A stretch of 64,000 nucleotides of DNA from NCBI RefSeq assembly GCF_026262505.1, contig NC_067203.1, positions 21,867,411-21,931,410 on the forward strand, given 5' to 3'. The position numbers were made by a program, and so were the translations under genes. This stretch comes from Trichomonas vaginalis G3. Lineage: Eukaryota > Parabasalia > Trichomonadida > Trichomonadidae. Each line of letters opens with the position of its first letter. The first letter of the stretch is position 1. The notes under the pieces were generated by a model that was not told where the DNA came from, searched no databases, and saw only the letters and a list, made by a program, of their open reading frames with translations. Below are positions 41,716-52,943 of the stretch, one piece after another.

Positions 41716-41732
41716 CGAAAACTTTTTTATAA

Positions 41733-41742
41733 AATGAAGTGA
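41733..41742 (-). promoter_or_regulatory. Two overlapping Initiator-like motifs of the gene at 41715
   Basis: Minus strand TCACTTCATTTTATAAA carries TCACT (41738-41742) and TCATT (41733-41737), 18-27 bases before the ATG. Confidence 0.55.
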
Positions 41743-42711
41743 TTTTCAATATACTCAATATAATAGTTTGATGATGTGTAAGTCAAAACAATGAAATTTT
41801 ATCCGAAATTTCGATTTCGGAATTCGATGATGTTCTCAATCTCTCATTTTTACACAAATAATTAGAAATACAAACAAATATATGACTAAACTAAGTCAGA
41901 TGTCATACATAAATCTCTTGGATAAAACAATGAAATCTCGAATGAAATCTTTTTTGAATGTCATAAAATCACATTTAAGGTAAACACTTACATAAAATTC
42001 GAAGTACCGAAGAAATTTGTTATAGTATCCACAGATACTAACCAATCTGTAGACCTCATTCAAGATATCATTGACAATATTTTGATTTCATCGATCAATT
42101 GATATAAGCTATTCATTTACCTTTCGATTAAAACATATTGATTAGTTAATCAATCAAAAATAACATCAATGAAAGAATAATTTTTTTAATTTCCCTTTCT
42201 CTCTCTTTTTCTTATCTATAGCATACCCAAAATAAGTTAAAGGAAGCATTTTATCTTGCAGAAATTCATATATAAACTGTCTATGTTGATCAATTTATAT
42301 CAATTACCTTCTTCCTTTTTCCAAGTATTTCACATTTTACAACTATTCAATAAATGGCGATTTAAAAGGAGTTTTTTTCTATGATAGGGTGAATATTTTT
42401 TCTGAATAAGAATGGCATTAGCATATTTACATCATTATCTATCTTTCTACGGTTTTAGAATTTAAAAAGGAGATACAGAAGAAGACTCAAACAATAATAA
42501 ACGTACATTTTTGTAAACTTTGGAGACGGGCAACTAAACTTAGAGATAACTTAATGAAATTACTGAAATAAACTTATTTATTAATGCAGATCATTCTAGA
42601 GCCAATACACACTATTATTATACTTCATATGCTGAAGAAAATTGGCTCAATTTTGGTTTATTGTCATAAATTCATCAATACAAATTGAATGCATTTTAAA
42701 TTTTTTTTTGC
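41743..42711. other. Divergent intergenic region
   Basis: About 1 kb between divergent genes. Contains no recognisable gene; TCATA at 42664 could be an Initiator for the next gene but is far from its ATG. Confidence 0.55.
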
Positions 42712-44475
42712 ATGGATTTAGTTAATTTTATTACCACTGCTTTCACAGAGAAATCGAAAGAAATCGAAGAAACTCAAAGAAAGATAGCGGAAGTCACAAA
42801 CGACTACAATAATAATATTAAACTAGTTCAGCAAAGAGATGATATAATTCGCCAACTAAAAGCAACTCTTGCTCAAACAGAAAAACACAATAAAACTGTT
42901 AGTCAAAGCATAAATAAGACAGAAAAACAATCGAAACAATATGAAATCCGTGCAAAACAACTAGAACAAAGAATTCAAGAATTAATGAAAGAAGTTGAAG
43001 AAAAATCAAACATTCTTACAGAGCGACAACATCAACTTAGTCAAGCACAAGACGAATACTCACAAAAAAGGCAAATGCGCGATTTAGAAAACCATAAACG
43101 ACTTACTGAATATGAAAATCAGAAGCAAACTATATCATCGAACTACCAAGCTGCTCAAAATAAAATACTTGAACTCCAATCATTTGCGAGGAAGATGAGA
43201 AACACAGCAGCAATCGAAATTGACAAAAAAGCATCACAACATTCTCTGAATTGCGAAAGACAAAGAAATATGAACCTTAAAATACTTAAAGTAAACGAAG
43301 AGCTTTCCGATACATATGCAAAAAAAGTCCAAGAAGCAGAATCATCCATTAGAAATTCATATAACGAACTTCAAGTAATTCGTGACGAGTTACAAAGATC
43401 AGAACAAGAGAAGGTAGATGCTTACGAAAATAACATTCAATATCTTAAAACTCATCTTACTGAACTTAGTAATCAAAATACAATTTTAACCGAAAAACTT
43501 CAACAGATAACGCAACAAAGAGAAGCACGAGAAAGCATTATAGAAGATTTAAGAGTTCAGTACTCAAATTTTGATGGTGCTCTCAGTGAACAAGAGAAAA
43601 ATACAAGATTGAAAATAAAAAAGAAAGCGCGAATTATAAAAGAAGGAAAAGAACAGAATATACTAATGCAAAAGCAAGAAGAGAGTCTCAAACTTGAAAT
43701 CCAAAGTTTAAAAGAAAAAATTTTCTCAACACAAGCTGAATCACAAAGAATACAAGAAAAGATATCAAAAATGATGACTGAATGCCAAGAAAAACGAGCA
43801 GAAGCTAAAAAGATAACAGAAAACCAAGTTAAAAAAAGAGATGATTTGATTTCTGTATTCCAAGATATATCAAACCAAGAATCAGCATTAAAAGATCGAG
43901 TAAGAAATGCGTCACAAGAATTAAAACGCCAAATTAACGAACAAAAGCGAGTTTCTGATAAAATGAAAAATTATCGAAACATGATTCATACATTACAAGG
44001 GGAAATTGTTCGTCTAAGAACTTTAATTAAGCCATCAATCTCATCATTTGCTGTTAAACCAGGCGAAGGATCATCTGAAGTTACAAATGAAAAGAATCCA
44101 GTGGTTTCTGAAGAAAAGAAACCAATAGTAGTAACAGAGGAAGACACATACGGACTGTCTCAAAACAGATTAGATATTAGTGACCTTCCTTCTCTCCATT
44201 TTTCAGATGATGACGAAAATGATGAAAGCAAAATAATTGAACAACAAATAGACGAAATGAGAGTCCAAGTAATGGACATGAAGAAGATAGTAGATGAAAA
44301 AATGGAAGATTTGGAAACGAAGCGTAAGGATGTTGAAGAATTAAAGAATTCGGAAGAACTAGTAAATCTTAAACAAAAGAATGAAGAATTAAAACAAAAA
44401 ATGGATAATTTTAATCAGATGAAAGATGATATAGAAAAAATCAATAAAAGCCGCAAATCGGCTTTCAATAAATAA
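42712..44475 (+). CDS. Long coiled-coil protein, 587 aa
   Basis: Nearly the whole chain is heptad-patterned coiled coil rich in Glu, Gln, Lys and Ile. A break lies at about residues 443-500, where an acidic, Ser-rich linker (EGSSEVTNEKNPVVSEEKKP, then DLPSLHFSDDDENDES) separates the long coil from a shorter C-terminal coil (about 500-585). There is no signal peptide, membrane segment or zinc finger. Such proteins act as cytoskeletal rods or tethers, and flagellar or Golgi roles are both possible. I cannot assign an orthologue by eye. It is alanine-poor and asparagine-rich like other trichomonad coiled coils. Confidence 0.75.
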   Translation: MDLVNFITTAFTEKSKEIEETQRKIAEVTNDYNNNIKLVQQRDDIIRQLKATLAQTEKHNKTVSQSINKTEKQSKQYEIRAKQLEQRIQELMKEVEEKSNILTERQHQLSQAQDEYSQKRQMRDLENHKRLTEYENQKQTISSNYQAAQNKILELQSFARKMRNTAAIEIDKKASQHSLNCERQRNMNLKILKVNEELSDTYAKKVQEAESSIRNSYNELQVIRDELQRSEQEKVDAYENNIQYLKTHLTELSNQNTILTEKLQQITQQREARESIIEDLRVQYSNFDGALSEQEKNTRLKIKKKARIIKEGKEQNILMQKQEESLKLEIQSLKEKIFSTQAESQRIQEKISKMMTECQEKRAEAKKITENQVKKRDDLISVFQDISNQESALKDRVRNASQELKRQINEQKRVSDKMKNYRNMIHTLQGEIVRLRTLIKPSISSFAVKPGEGSSEVTNEKNPVVSEEKKPIVVTEEDTYGLSQNRLDISDLPSLHFSDDDENDESKIIEQQIDEMRVQVMDMKKIVDEKMEDLETKRKDVEELKNSEELVNLKQKNEELKQKMDNFNQMKDDIEKINKSRKSAFNK

Positions 44476-44533
44476 ATTGTTTGTATATTATTGTATGAAA
44501 TAATGTATTTTTCCAAGCTTTAGCTATATTATT

Positions 44534-44557
44534 AATCAATCAATCAATCAATCAATT
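44534..44557. repeat. (AATC)n microsatellite
   Basis: Six tandem AATC units in the short spacer downstream of the coiled-coil gene. Confidence 0.85.
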
Positions 44558-44757
44558 TCCTTATGTTATGGAAGTTCAATCATTGAGGATTAATATTATC
44601 TACATGACAAATTCTAAGCGAAAATAACCTTCGAAAACTCCAAAATAAATTACAAGCTGCTTAACTTCAAAATTCTCTTTTCTCCAAAATAGAAATTAAT
44701 TAAACTCATGAGTTGTAAAGTTACGATTTTTTTTCAAGTCAAAAAAAAAACGAAAAT

Positions 44758-46134
44758 ATGAGCCTGGATTTCGAATACATTGCTGCTCATATCAGCGATT
44801 ATATTAATAATGAAAACTTATTCAATACATTTGATATCGAAGCTATCAAAACAATCATGAAATATTCACGTTTGACAGCAGATCAATATGTTACTCTTCT
44901 GAAACAATCTTCATCAACTCTCAAAGCCAAAGAATTATATATCTGTACACGGAAGGCAAATGCTCGTATCCAAAATCTCGAAGAAGTTGTTTCAATTCTT
45001 AACTCTGTGAAAAGATACATGAAATTCAATATATTTGATGGTATTATAGATTTTTTAAAACAAAATGTGCAAGTGATAAACAATTCTACGAACAAAACAG
45101 AAATATTTCAAGATAAAACCAAAGCGTTTCAAAATGAAAATGCAAGTGAAAATACGACCAAAGATACAACTATCAAAGCAACTAATGAAAAATACAATCA
45201 TTCACAAGATATTTTAACTAAAATTACAGAACTTAAGGAATCTAATGATTTCGAAACCGTTTACAAATTCCTTGATGAACTTTCTTCGAAAGGAAACCAT
45301 GACATGATTTCAAAATCAATCGAAGCAGGACTTTGGCAAAAGATTGCTCCTAAAAAATATGAATATGATCCTGAGAGTAATGTTCTTCATTTAGCAAATG
45401 AAAACGGAAATCTCAGACTTGTTCAATCACTTATCGAATGTGGCTGTGATAAAGAAGCAAAGAATAAATTTGGATATACTCCACTCATTTGTGCATCATC
45501 TTATGGTCAACTTGAAGTTGTTAATTATCTTATCTCAGTTGGAGCTGATAAAGATGCAAAGAATAAATTTGGATATACTCCACTCATTTGTGCATCAGAA
45601 AATGGTCATCTTGGCGTTATTGAATATCTTATCTCAATTGGAGCTGATAAAGAAACAAAGAATGGTTATGGATATACTCCACTCATTAAGGCATCATCTA
45701 ATGGTAAACTTGACGTTGTTAAATATCTTATCTCAGTTGGAGCTAATAAAGAAGCAAAGGATAAATATGGATATACTCCACTCCTTTGGGCATCAGAAAA
45801 TGGTAAACTTGAAGTTGTTCAATATCTTATCTCAGTTGGAGCTAATAAAGAAGCAAAGGATAATCTTGGATATACTCCACTCATTTGTGCATCAATGCAT
45901 GGTCATCTTGAAGTTGTTCAATACCTTATCTCAGTTGGAGCAGATAAAGAAGCAAAGAATAATCTTGGATATACTCCGCTCATTAGGGCATCAGAAAATG
46001 ATAAACTTGAAGTTGTTCAATATCTTATCTCAGTTGGAGCTAATAAAGAAGCAAAGAATAATGATGGTAAAACTGCAATGATGATTGCAAAAGGTAAAGT
46101 AAGAGATTACTTAAAAACTATTTGTGCTAACTAA
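44758..46134 (+). CDS. Ankyrin-repeat protein, 458 aa
   Basis: Residues 1-110 are a helical N-terminal domain (DFEYIAAHISDYI ... VVSILNSVKRYM) shared with the gene at 60298-61803 and typical of a large T. vaginalis family. A Thr/Lys/Asn-rich linker and a short helical region follow (DFETVYKFLDELSSKGNH). Then come about eight ankyrin repeats (from about residue 210), mostly matching GYTPLICASENGHLEVVQYL followed by ISVGADKEAKN. The last repeat is degenerate. Ankyrin repeats mediate protein binding; partners are unknown. Repeats 2-7 are nearly identical at the DNA level (99-bp units), a sign of recent expansion or gene conversion. Confidence 0.85.
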   Translation: MSLDFEYIAAHISDYINNENLFNTFDIEAIKTIMKYSRLTADQYVTLLKQSSSTLKAKELYICTRKANARIQNLEEVVSILNSVKRYMKFNIFDGIIDFLKQNVQVINNSTNKTEIFQDKTKAFQNENASENTTKDTTIKATNEKYNHSQDILTKITELKESNDFETVYKFLDELSSKGNHDMISKSIEAGLWQKIAPKKYEYDPESNVLHLANENGNLRLVQSLIECGCDKEAKNKFGYTPLICASSYGQLEVVNYLISVGADKDAKNKFGYTPLICASENGHLGVIEYLISIGADKETKNGYGYTPLIKASSNGKLDVVKYLISVGANKEAKDKYGYTPLLWASENGKLEVVQYLISVGANKEAKDNLGYTPLICASMHGHLEVVQYLISVGADKEAKNNLGYTPLIRASENDKLEVVQYLISVGANKEAKNNDGKTAMMIAKGKVRDYLKTICAN

Positions 46135-46337
46135 CTCAATCATATACTTATTTAAAAATTCATTTAGTCAACTTTTCAAACTATATTTTAATTTTTAATG
46201 GTGAACTTTTTCTGCCATTTTGTCTGATCTGTGGGATATATTAAAGAATTAAAATACAACTATTCTATGATATGAAAATGACAAGCATATCAGGTTTCTT
46301 TTTGTCCGAATTAATTTTATCATTGTCGTCTGCACAA
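46135..46337. other. Short convergent spacer
   Basis: AT-rich spacer between two convergent genes; nothing recognised. Confidence 0.5.
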
Positions 46338-46560
46338 GAGAAAAATCAAGTTAATCGAACAGAAAAAGGAAAGATAAAAATAAAGTTAATATAAAAGAAA
46401 AGGGAAAGAGAAAATTAAAGTTAATATAGAACAGAAAAAGAAAAGAGAAAAAATAAAGTTAATCGAACAGAAAAAGAAAAGGGAAAAATCAAGTTAATAG
46501 AAAAGAGAAAAAGAAAAGAGAAAAATTAAAGTTAATATAAAATATTTAGAGAAAAAGAAA
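46338..46560. repeat. Purine-rich tandem repeat (GAAAAAG / AAAGTTAAT)
   Basis: About six imperfect units of 30-40 bases combine AAGTTAATATA or AAGTTAATCGAACAG with AAAAGAAAAGGGAAA runs. The array lies just downstream of the stop of the PH-domain gene, so it forms its 3' region as a pyrimidine-rich strand. Confidence 0.75.
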
Positions 46561-46577
46561 AATTGTCTTTTCTTCGC

Positions 46578-49500
46578 TTATGGTTTATACAATGGATCAA
46601 CAGACTTCCGCAATTTAACACCGAACACATTTCCTCCATCAGAAGGCTTATCCTCCTTCGGCTGTTCCTTTGTTTGTTTGTTCTTTCTTCTCTTCTGTAA
46701 TCCGAAAGGAGTTTGCACGTATTCGAACTCATCATTATCCTGAGGAGTTTCTTCCTTCTTCTGTTCATTTGTCTGTTTCTGTTCAACAGGTTTTGGCTCT
46801 TCTTTCTTTGGCTGCTGTGGCTGGTTTTTACGACGTTTTTTAAGGCCAAATGGTGTCTGTACGTATTCAAATTCATCATTATCTTGTGGTTGGGGTTCTT
46901 TCTTCTGTTGGGTGGGTTCTTCTTCTTTCTTGGGCTGTGGCTGGTTCTTGCGACGCTTCTGAAGGCCAAATGGGGTTTGGACATACTCGAAATCGTCATT
47001 TTGTTTGGAATTATCTGTATTTTGCTCTGGAACTGTATTTTCTGGTTCATTCTGGGTTGGTTCTTCTGTATTCTGTTCTGTTTCTGCTGGAATTTCTTCT
47101 GTTTCTTGTGGTTTTTCTTCATTTTCTTGGGATTCTTCTGGAACTGCTTCTTCTGGCTTAGTTTCGGGTTCCTCTGGTTCTTGTTGTTGCTGTTCTTCAT
47201 CATCTACCTTTGTTTCTTCTTCTTTTGGCAAATTTTCGTTTGGTATTTTTTCAATTTCTTCTGTTTGAGGTTCTTCTTGCTTCGGTTCCTCTTCTTTAGG
47301 TTGTATATCTTCTGTTGGCTGTTCGCTTGGCTTTTCTTCTTCTGTATTTGGAATTTGATCTGAAATTTGTTCTTTTTCAGGGGTTTGCTGCTCAACAACT
47401 TCATTCTGATCATTCTTCGGCTCAGATGGTTGAGGTTCTTCTTGTTTCTGTTCTGTTTCGTTTTTACCAGATTTAGCATTTGTTGCCTCTTTAGGAACTT
47501 TCCTAAGTTGCGGCTTCACGAAAACTGGTTTTTCTTCCTTTGGTTTCGGAGGTGCTTCTTCTTTTACAACTTTTCTCAACTTTGGAAGCAAGAAAGCTGG
47601 TTTTTCTTCTTCTTTTGGCGGAGGTTCCTCTCTTTGGACCTTTCTGAGCTGCGGTTTGACAAATCCTGGCTTTTCTTCTTCTTTCTTCTTATCTGGCCTT
47701 TCCACCTTCTTGAGACTCGAGTTCTTTAAGTCTGCGGCGCTGATTATTGGCGTTCCGTCCATTGGAGGTGGAGGTCTTGATGTATCTGGTGCAGGAGCTG
47801 GAGTAGGAGTGCTGTAGTCGTCGTAAACGTGAGTATCATCCCTTTCTTCAGGTTGATATTGATATTGTTCCACTTCTTCTTCGACAGGTGGTGGAAGATT
47901 TACTAAATTCTTCGGTTCTTCAGTTTCTTCGTATTGCTGAGCTATGCGGTGTCTTGGCCTTTCATCAGAGACTTCTTCGTCATCTGATGAGTAAGAATCT
48001 GAATAATCTGATGATGAGCTCGATGACTCTTTCTTTGCCTTCTTTGGCAAAGGAGGTGGTGCAGGAGCTGATAAATTAACAGCTGGTGGCGGTGGAGCAG
48101 GAGCTGCACCAGCAGATGGTGGAGGAGGACTGTTTGGAGTTGCTTGTGGAAATGCAGGGGGAGCAAATGCAGGGGGTTGAGCATTCGGATTTGCTGCTGG
48201 AAATGCAGGGGGAGCAAACGAAGGGGGAGGCTGGTTTGGATTTGCCGGTGCGAACATTGGCGGCGGCTGGTTTGGCGCTGCAGCAGGGAATGCTGGCGGC
48301 GGCTGACTTGGAGCTGCTTGTGGAAATGCAGGTGGTTGAGCATTTGGCTCCAACGGAGGGAATCTTTGTCCAGGTACAAATGGCTGTGGCTTGTAAGGCT
48401 GCTTCTGCGGCTGCTCATCATCGATAAGCCTCAAAGGCGCTCTGAATGCATCTAATTCGTTCTGTTTTACGGATTCCGGAGGAAGTCCTGGTATCTGGTG
48501 AACATCTGTCTTTGGAACTACCGATTCCGATGATACATCGCTGCGTCTACGTAATGTTGTACCAAATGGAGTGGAAGCTGTTTCGAAATCGTCATCTCTC
48601 TTTGGCTTGGCCGTTGTAGGAGATGGTACCGGTCCTCCTGGTGGCGGAGGAGGCTTGTTTACCAGTAGTGGAATTAATGGCATCTGATTTGAGTTCTTGA
48701 GAAGTCCCTGGGATGGTTTCTCTGCCGGAGGCAGAATCATCATCTTCATCTGACTGCAGGATTTCGAAGAATCGTTATCTTCATGAGTATTACTTTCATC
48801 CTCATCGCTGACTTCGAACTTTGTTGGCACGTAAACGGGGTTTGGAAGTGCAATATTATTTCCGAGCGGTTTTTTGTCTGATTTCGTGTTATCTGGTGGG
48901 TGGAAGCTAGCAAATTGTTCAGGATTCTTTGCGGAGATGTCGTTGTAGATTTTCTCCTCAGCTTCGTGATCAGGAGATTGATATAATTCATTGCTTGATG
49001 GAGGAAGCTTGAATTTATCTCCATTGTATTGTATCTTGTCTGAATCTTCATCAGACAACTCTTCTCTGTAATTAAGAACTTTCTGTACTGTTTTAATCTT
49101 CATTTGATCTTCGGTAGCACTAACAGGCAGTGGAACAACAATAGATACACCTTTCTTTTGGTTTGCATTCGCGTCTGATGTTTGTTGATTGTTTGGACTT
49201 TTGATATTATCTTGCAAAATATTTGACTTTCCTTTTGCAGAATTTTCTTGTTGTAAAGATGATTTCTGTTGATTTGGATTGCGTAATATTGGGTTTGCGG
49301 CTTGTTCTTTTGTATTTGATGGTTTCGAAATATTTGCTTGATTTTGAGGCGAAATCGCATTAGATTTGTTATCTGCCTTTCCAAATGATTCTTGTGATGC
49401 GTTTTTCGCATTTCCTCCGATTGTATTTTTCAAATTCTGATTTCCTGTCCTTTCAATATTTGATTCTTCATTGTTGGCAGCATTTACCCTGCCTGCAAAT

Positions 49501-50345
49501 GCTCCTTTCGCTGTCGATTTTGCGCCGGTAGCCGCAACTTTCGATTCAAATTCTTTTGGAGTTGCGAGTGGGCTAGAAGGCGTAGGAGACGGCGGAGGAG
49601 GTGGTGATGTAGTGTGGAGGCGAGAGGGCGGTGCTGGCTTAACAAGCGGAATTTTGTATTGATCTTGAGATTGAGAAGGTTGTAGTTTACCTGCTGCAGC
49701 AGTCTTGCCCGATTTGTTACGTTCTGCTAATCTGGCTGCTAAAACGGCCTCAAAAGCGTTTACATTATTTAGCTTTAATTCAACCAACGGAGGTTCATTA
49801 TCTTCATCCTTGCCGCTTTGTGCAGCCCCATTGGGAGGCGGTATATTCGATGTTTTAGGAATATCGCGCTTAAACGACGATGCATTATTAGATTGAGCCA
49901 CTCGCGTTGGAGGTCTTCTTGTTGGAGGCCTTCTAGCAGGTACAGCGTGTTTAGACGAGGAATTATCGGTATTAACGACGTCTCTTGATTTTCTGATCAC
50001 AACTTCTTCGGAAGTCGGAATATAGACATCAGTAGGCGCTCTTTTAATGTTTGCAACTTCTTTAAATTTATCCATCCATGAATTTAACTCATCTTGCGTT
50101 TCAACATGAATTACATAGGCTCTTTTTTGATTCGGCCATGATATTTGAAAAGCGGGCTGATACTTAACTGTCGTATTTAAGGCAATAATGGAATTAGAAG
50201 CGATTGTAAATGAACCTTTTAATTTTTTACCTTTCTCTGTGTAATAGATAGCCGATCCTGGAAATAATACAAGCCATCTTTTCTTCCAGGTTTTAATTCG
50301 TCCACCTTGCTTAATAATCCATCCTTCCTTTAATATTTTCGACAT
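46578..50345 (-). CDS. PH-domain, polyproline, actin-regulator-like scaffold, 1255 aa
   Basis: Residues about 5-97 form a PH domain (ILKEGWIIKQGGRIKTWKKR, then WLVLFPGSAIYYTEKG and ending ELNSWMDKFKEVA). A long disordered region follows. A polyproline stretch (about 660-775) is rich in QPPPAFPAAAP and PPPP. Next come a Ser/Asp-rich patch, then LKNSSLKKV and three FVKPQLRKV-like repeats resembling the LKKV motif of WH2 actin-binding segments. After these lies a 150-residue Glu/Pro/Gln tract. The C-terminus has three copies of FEYVQTPFGLQKRRKN and ends FGVKLRKSVDPLYKP. A membrane-recruited, profilin- or actin-binding scaffold is a reasonable inference. No orthologue is named. Confidence 0.8.
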   Translation of the reverse strand: MSKILKEGWIIKQGGRIKTWKKRWLVLFPGSAIYYTEKGKKLKGSFTIASNSIIALNTTVKYQPAFQISWPNQKRAYVIHVETQDELNSWMDKFKEVANIKRAPTDVYIPTSEEVVIRKSRDVVNTDNSSSKHAVPARRPPTRRPPTRVAQSNNASSFKRDIPKTSNIPPPNGAAQSGKDEDNEPPLVELKLNNVNAFEAVLAARLAERNKSGKTAAAGKLQPSQSQDQYKIPLVKPAPPSRLHTTSPPPPPSPTPSSPLATPKEFESKVAATGAKSTAKGAFAGRVNAANNEESNIERTGNQNLKNTIGGNAKNASQESFGKADNKSNAISPQNQANISKPSNTKEQAANPILRNPNQQKSSLQQENSAKGKSNILQDNIKSPNNQQTSDANANQKKGVSIVVPLPVSATEDQMKIKTVQKVLNYREELSDEDSDKIQYNGDKFKLPPSSNELYQSPDHEAEEKIYNDISAKNPEQFASFHPPDNTKSDKKPLGNNIALPNPVYVPTKFEVSDEDESNTHEDNDSSKSCSQMKMMILPPAEKPSQGLLKNSNQMPLIPLLVNKPPPPPGGPVPSPTTAKPKRDDDFETASTPFGTTLRRRSDVSSESVVPKTDVHQIPGLPPESVKQNELDAFRAPLRLIDDEQPQKQPYKPQPFVPGQRFPPLEPNAQPPAFPQAAPSQPPPAFPAAAPNQPPPMFAPANPNQPPPSFAPPAFPAANPNAQPPAFAPPAFPQATPNSPPPPSAGAAPAPPPPAVNLSAPAPPPLPKKAKKESSSSSSDYSDSYSSDDEEVSDERPRHRIAQQYEETEEPKNLVNLPPPVEEEVEQYQYQPEERDDTHVYDDYSTPTPAPAPDTSRPPPPMDGTPIISAADLKNSSLKKVERPDKKKEEEKPGFVKPQLRKVQREEPPPKEEEKPAFLLPKLRKVVKEEAPPKPKEEKPVFVKPQLRKVPKEATNAKSGKNETEQKQEEPQPSEPKNDQNEVVEQQTPEKEQISDQIPNTEEEKPSEQPTEDIQPKEEEPKQEEPQTEEIEKIPNENLPKEEETKVDDEEQQQQEPEEPETKPEEAVPEESQENEEKPQETEEIPAETEQNTEEPTQNEPENTVPEQNTDNSKQNDDFEYVQTPFGLQKRRKNQPQPKKEEEPTQQKKEPQPQDNDEFEYVQTPFGLKKRRKNQPQQPKKEEPKPVEQKQTNEQKKEETPQDNDEFEYVQTPFGLQKRRKNKQTKEQPKEDKPSDGGNVFGVKLRKSVDPLYKP

Positions 50346-52943
50346 TATAAGTTTTCTAAAAAATTTCTATAAAATGTAAATTCACTTCACTTTGAAAAGT
50401 AAATCAATTTTTTTAAATCACTTTTGCATAATGAGATTGGATTATGAACCTTTGATTTCCCAATAAGAAATTAGGTTTTATTTGAAGGGGACTTTGGAAT
50501 TTAGCAAAATTGAATGGTTTAATATTGAAAATTTAGATGCAATTTTTTGGATGTGGAGCCAATGATATTGAAATCTATATTAATTTCAAAAAAATTAATT
50601 TGATTTAACAGAAAATCAATATTGTTTGAATTTTTAAACCTTTCATTATTAGTGTCGTGGATATGATATTTCTTTCAAGTCATCGTATTGAATAAAAGTG
50701 ACATCTAATTTCATCAAATTTTTGAATTGATTTATCTGTGAGATGCATTCAAATGTTTTCAGTAATAAAGTATCATTTTAATACCAATCAATATACGATT
50801 AATTTTTGCACCATTATCTTTTTGCATATCAAAATCCGTTTAAATAATTCTAATGAATACTATAATAAAATCACACTATCGCGAATTAAAAAAATTGAAG
50901 TAAAATTCTACTCTTTGATCAAAAATTATACTCAACAATTAGTCACAGTCAATTGGTATATTTAAGCATCAATTTTCCAGGGGCCAAAAAATAATTGTTA
51001 TCCAGTGGTTAGGGAATTATGGATTCCAAAAACATAGTTTGCGATCAATAAAACCTTTATACATTTATATATCAAATCAATTTCGTTCCATCTAGAAGAT
51101 CAAATATTTCTGTTGCAGGTCATTTGACAACTTTTCAAAAAAACAATTGTAATCTTCTCAAATATTCAAATTCTTTCAATTACTTACGCGGAATAATAAA
51201 TAAATTTAACTCAAGTTTATTTTAGCTCATATGATGTTTCGGAATATTCGGAACAGTAAACAAAACCAATTCCTAAATCATTTATTTAGGGATATAAATA
51301 AAAAAACCTCAAAACAAAATTTTATCTTAATATTTGGAAAAAAGATGAAGTGATTATCAGAAAGGAATGGACAACTACAAACATGGATTGCGAAAATCAT
51401 TACTGGTTCTGTGATATGCTGATATATAATTTATTTTGATTTTAATAATCAAGGTTATAAATGTATAAGAGTGAAAACACAATTGTAAGTGCATTGTAAC
51501 TTGATAGAAGACATCAACATAATGTAGTGTTGCAAAAATGGATTCATTATTGAAAATATCTTAAAAAAATAATATAATTATGTAAAACAAACACCGAAAA
51601 TACAAATACGCGATTGTTTTGCAATGAATCTGCTTTTTAATTATTTTTTTTATCCAAATTCCTTGGAGAGATGCTGTTATTAAATAGGTGGAATAACATA
51701 TCATTATCTGCACAAATTGGCCAGTCTTATAGAAATTGAAATTGCGTCATTTTTGAAAATGGTCAAATTTTGTTCCAAAATTCAAAATGTAACACCAGAA
51801 ACTAGTAATCAGGACCAAACTTACCATATGATAGTATATTTCTTGTGCGAATGCTCATTTAAGATCACTCATTCGCTCATGTAAAAAATAGTCACTTTTT
51901 TCTTTCAAACTAAAATATCATTTTCTTTTCAGTTAGGTTCTTCAATCTTAATAAATAGGTTTTTCATCTGTCATGCTATTTTGTTAGTGAACTTGTGGAT
52001 CTATTCCGATTGACTTTCTTAACAATTAGGAGTGAGTTTTTTTTTAATATCATATCCAGCTTGCAATGTTTTTGAAGTATCATAAAATTGATGCAAAATG
52101 CAATAAAAATTAAAAACAATAAAGATGAAAACTGAACTCGCAACAATGGATAAAAAATTCATGAATTATGACGATGGAACTTGAAATGCTAACAAAAGTG
52201 ATCTCCATATGTTAAATTTAATAGATATTATTGGTTATTAACATATTTCAGAAAATTTTGTGTGGAGAAATTAATTGAGTCTTATATGCAATATCATTGG
52301 AAACTCTGTCGTTGAAGATTGGCCTACAAATAAAGAATCAAGCTATATGTATGAATTATTCAAAGACTTAGTAAGAATTCCAATCCAAACAATGAGATGA
52401 GAAATTTCGAATTATGTTCCTTTCTGCATGTAACATAGATTTTTGCTACTTCCTTTAATTAATATTCGTTGTTTGCATGCAAAAAGTGGAAAATAGAAAA
52501 ATTGAATTAAAAAACAGTTTTATCCATCTGTAAAAATTGACAGTCAGAGAAATCTATTCTATACTCACTCAGATTTTATTATCATAAAAAGATAAATACT
52601 AATCAGAGACCGATTTCAATCTTATTGGTTTTGATAATAATGAAAAGTTCTAAAAAGGATTCAATAAGTTTATTATCAATGTATAGTGTGCAATGAATTG
52701 CAGGAAATCATTTTTAACAAAAATTTTATTCGAAACGAATTTCTCGAATAATTTTCTCTAAAATATATGTAGAGTATATATTACTCATGATTTGGAAACC
52801 GATATGATCATTGTGAATAAACGTGGCCATAAAATTGACAAGCGAGGTCAAAATTGAAAAGATGAATGGTCTTATTCATTCAAAAAAATCATGTAAACTA
52901 TTGAAAAATCAAATATTTTAGTGATTTTCCTTCCCTTTCCATT
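50346..52943. other. Intergenic, no gene recognised
   Basis: About 2.6 kb of AT-rich sequence. The longest frame (75 codons at 50738) is Ile/Asn/Tyr-rich with no motif or Initiator. No inverted repeats or element ends were noticed. Confidence 0.6.

Noticed and set aside
42664-42668. TCATA as Initiator of the coiled-coil gene
   Set aside because: It is more than 40 bases from the ATG, beyond the usual spacing, and the match is short enough to be chance.
45398-46081. 227-codon frame overlapping the ankyrin gene
   Set aside because: It is a second-frame shadow of the 99-bp ankyrin units, kept open because the unit length is a multiple of three.
46713-47363. 216-codon plus-strand frame rich in Phe, Leu and Trp
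   Set aside because: Antisense shadow of the Glu/Pro/Gln-rich part of the PH-domain gene.
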